A stretch of 64,000 bases of DNA, taken from the NCBI RefSeq assembly GCF_030929505.1, contig NZ_JAVFVV010000019.1, positions 1-64,000 on the forward strand, written 5' to 3'. This DNA is from Mesorhizobium sp. LHD-90. Lineage in GTDB: Bacteria; Pseudomonadota; Alphaproteobacteria; Rhizobiales; Rhizobiaceae. Under the pieces are notes generated by a model. The model was not told where the DNA came from, made no database searches, and saw only the letters and a program-made list of their open reading frames with translations. This document shows, piece by piece, positions 63,951 through 64,000 of the stretch; position 1 is the first letter of the stretch; each line of letters begins with the position of its first letter. The position numbers and the translations under genes were made by a program.

Positions 63951-64000
63951 TCAGGCCCCCACAACGTGACGGACGACGAAAACGGTCAAGAATGCCGTTG
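63951..64000 (-). CDS. YeeE/YedE family membrane protein, first half (partial)
   Basis: Only the last 15 codons are present, reading TAFLTVFVVRHVVGA and then TGA at 63951-63953. The hydrophobic tail and the 2-base spacing to the DUF6691 gene fit the usual first half of a split YeeE/YedE transporter. The rest lies beyond the right edge. Confidence 0.65.
   Translation of the reverse strand, partial: TAFLTVFVVRHVVGA

Overview
The window is a GC-rich alphaproteobacterial chromosome segment. Gene content and order point to the Rhizobiales, most likely a Mesorhizobium-like member of the Phyllobacteriaceae. The evidence is a complete ybgC/tolQRAB/pal/cpoB/tilS/ftsH block, adjacent serC-serA with a structured serC leader, a DUF1465 protein of the RcdA (regulator of CtrA degradation) family, exact CtrA boxes (TTAA-N7-TTAA), an RpoH2-type sigma-32 gene behind a GGAAC-N16-CGTT promoter, and two small rhizobial-type outer-membrane beta-barrels. 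No rRNA, tRNA, CRISPR array or prophage was seen. Most of the window is core chromosome, interrupted by toxin-antitoxin modules and palindromic repeats.

Layout. 1-6.8 kb: the first codons of an IS1182-like transposase at the left edge, rpmE, an ABC exporter, a VapBC-type module, and a minus-strand trio of M20 amidohydrolase, SDR and FAD-dependent dehydrogenase. 7-15 kb: panE, a DUF1304 membrane protein, a MotA/MotB-like pair without flagellar context, a hemolysin III protein, and a minus-strand run of a thiE-like gene, a Sel1-repeat protein, efp and suhB. 15-21.7 kb: TauE/SafE permease, OpgC-like protein, a LysR regulator divergent from an NTF2-like protein, a flavin-binding protein, an acyl-CoA synthetase and a small haem-copper-oxidase-like membrane protein. 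21.7-25.7 kb: two CtrA boxes, a predicted sRNA, rcdA, then ruvC-ruvA-[vapBC]-ruvB with the toxin-antitoxin pair inside the ruv operon.

25.9-39.3 kb: a Tat-exported phosphoesterase, a GH5 glycosidase, then ybgC, a reverse-oriented hexapeptide acyltransferase, tolQ-tolR-tolA-tolB-pal-cpoB, tilS and ftsH. 39.7-45 kb: a secreted protein built of five cysteine-paired repeats, glmM, and two outer-membrane barrels each behind an exact CtrA box. 45-53 kb: serC-serA, class I fructose-bisphosphate aldolase, purA, a 675-residue single-pass protein with a long proline-rich linker, and ccdAB. 53.5-64 kb: an ABC-F ATPase, thiamine pyrophosphokinase divergent from a TPP-riboswitch-controlled thiBPQ operon, an M48 lipoprotein metalloprotease, rpoH2, a VWA protein and a YeeE/YedE sulfur-transport pair cut by the right edge.

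The parts connect into envelope and cell-cycle functions (Tol-Pal, glmM, FtsH, OMPs, RcdA/CtrA) and thiamine salvage (thiBPQ, TPK, ThiE-like protein). The most notable region is 21.7-22.6 kb, where CtrA boxes flank a terminator-ended sRNA candidate next to rcdA. Other notable features are a vapBC pair with its own promoter and operator inside ruvAB, a perfect 53-bp inverted-repeat element that supplies the stop codon of cpoB and the start codon of tilS, and the cysteine-paired repeat protein.
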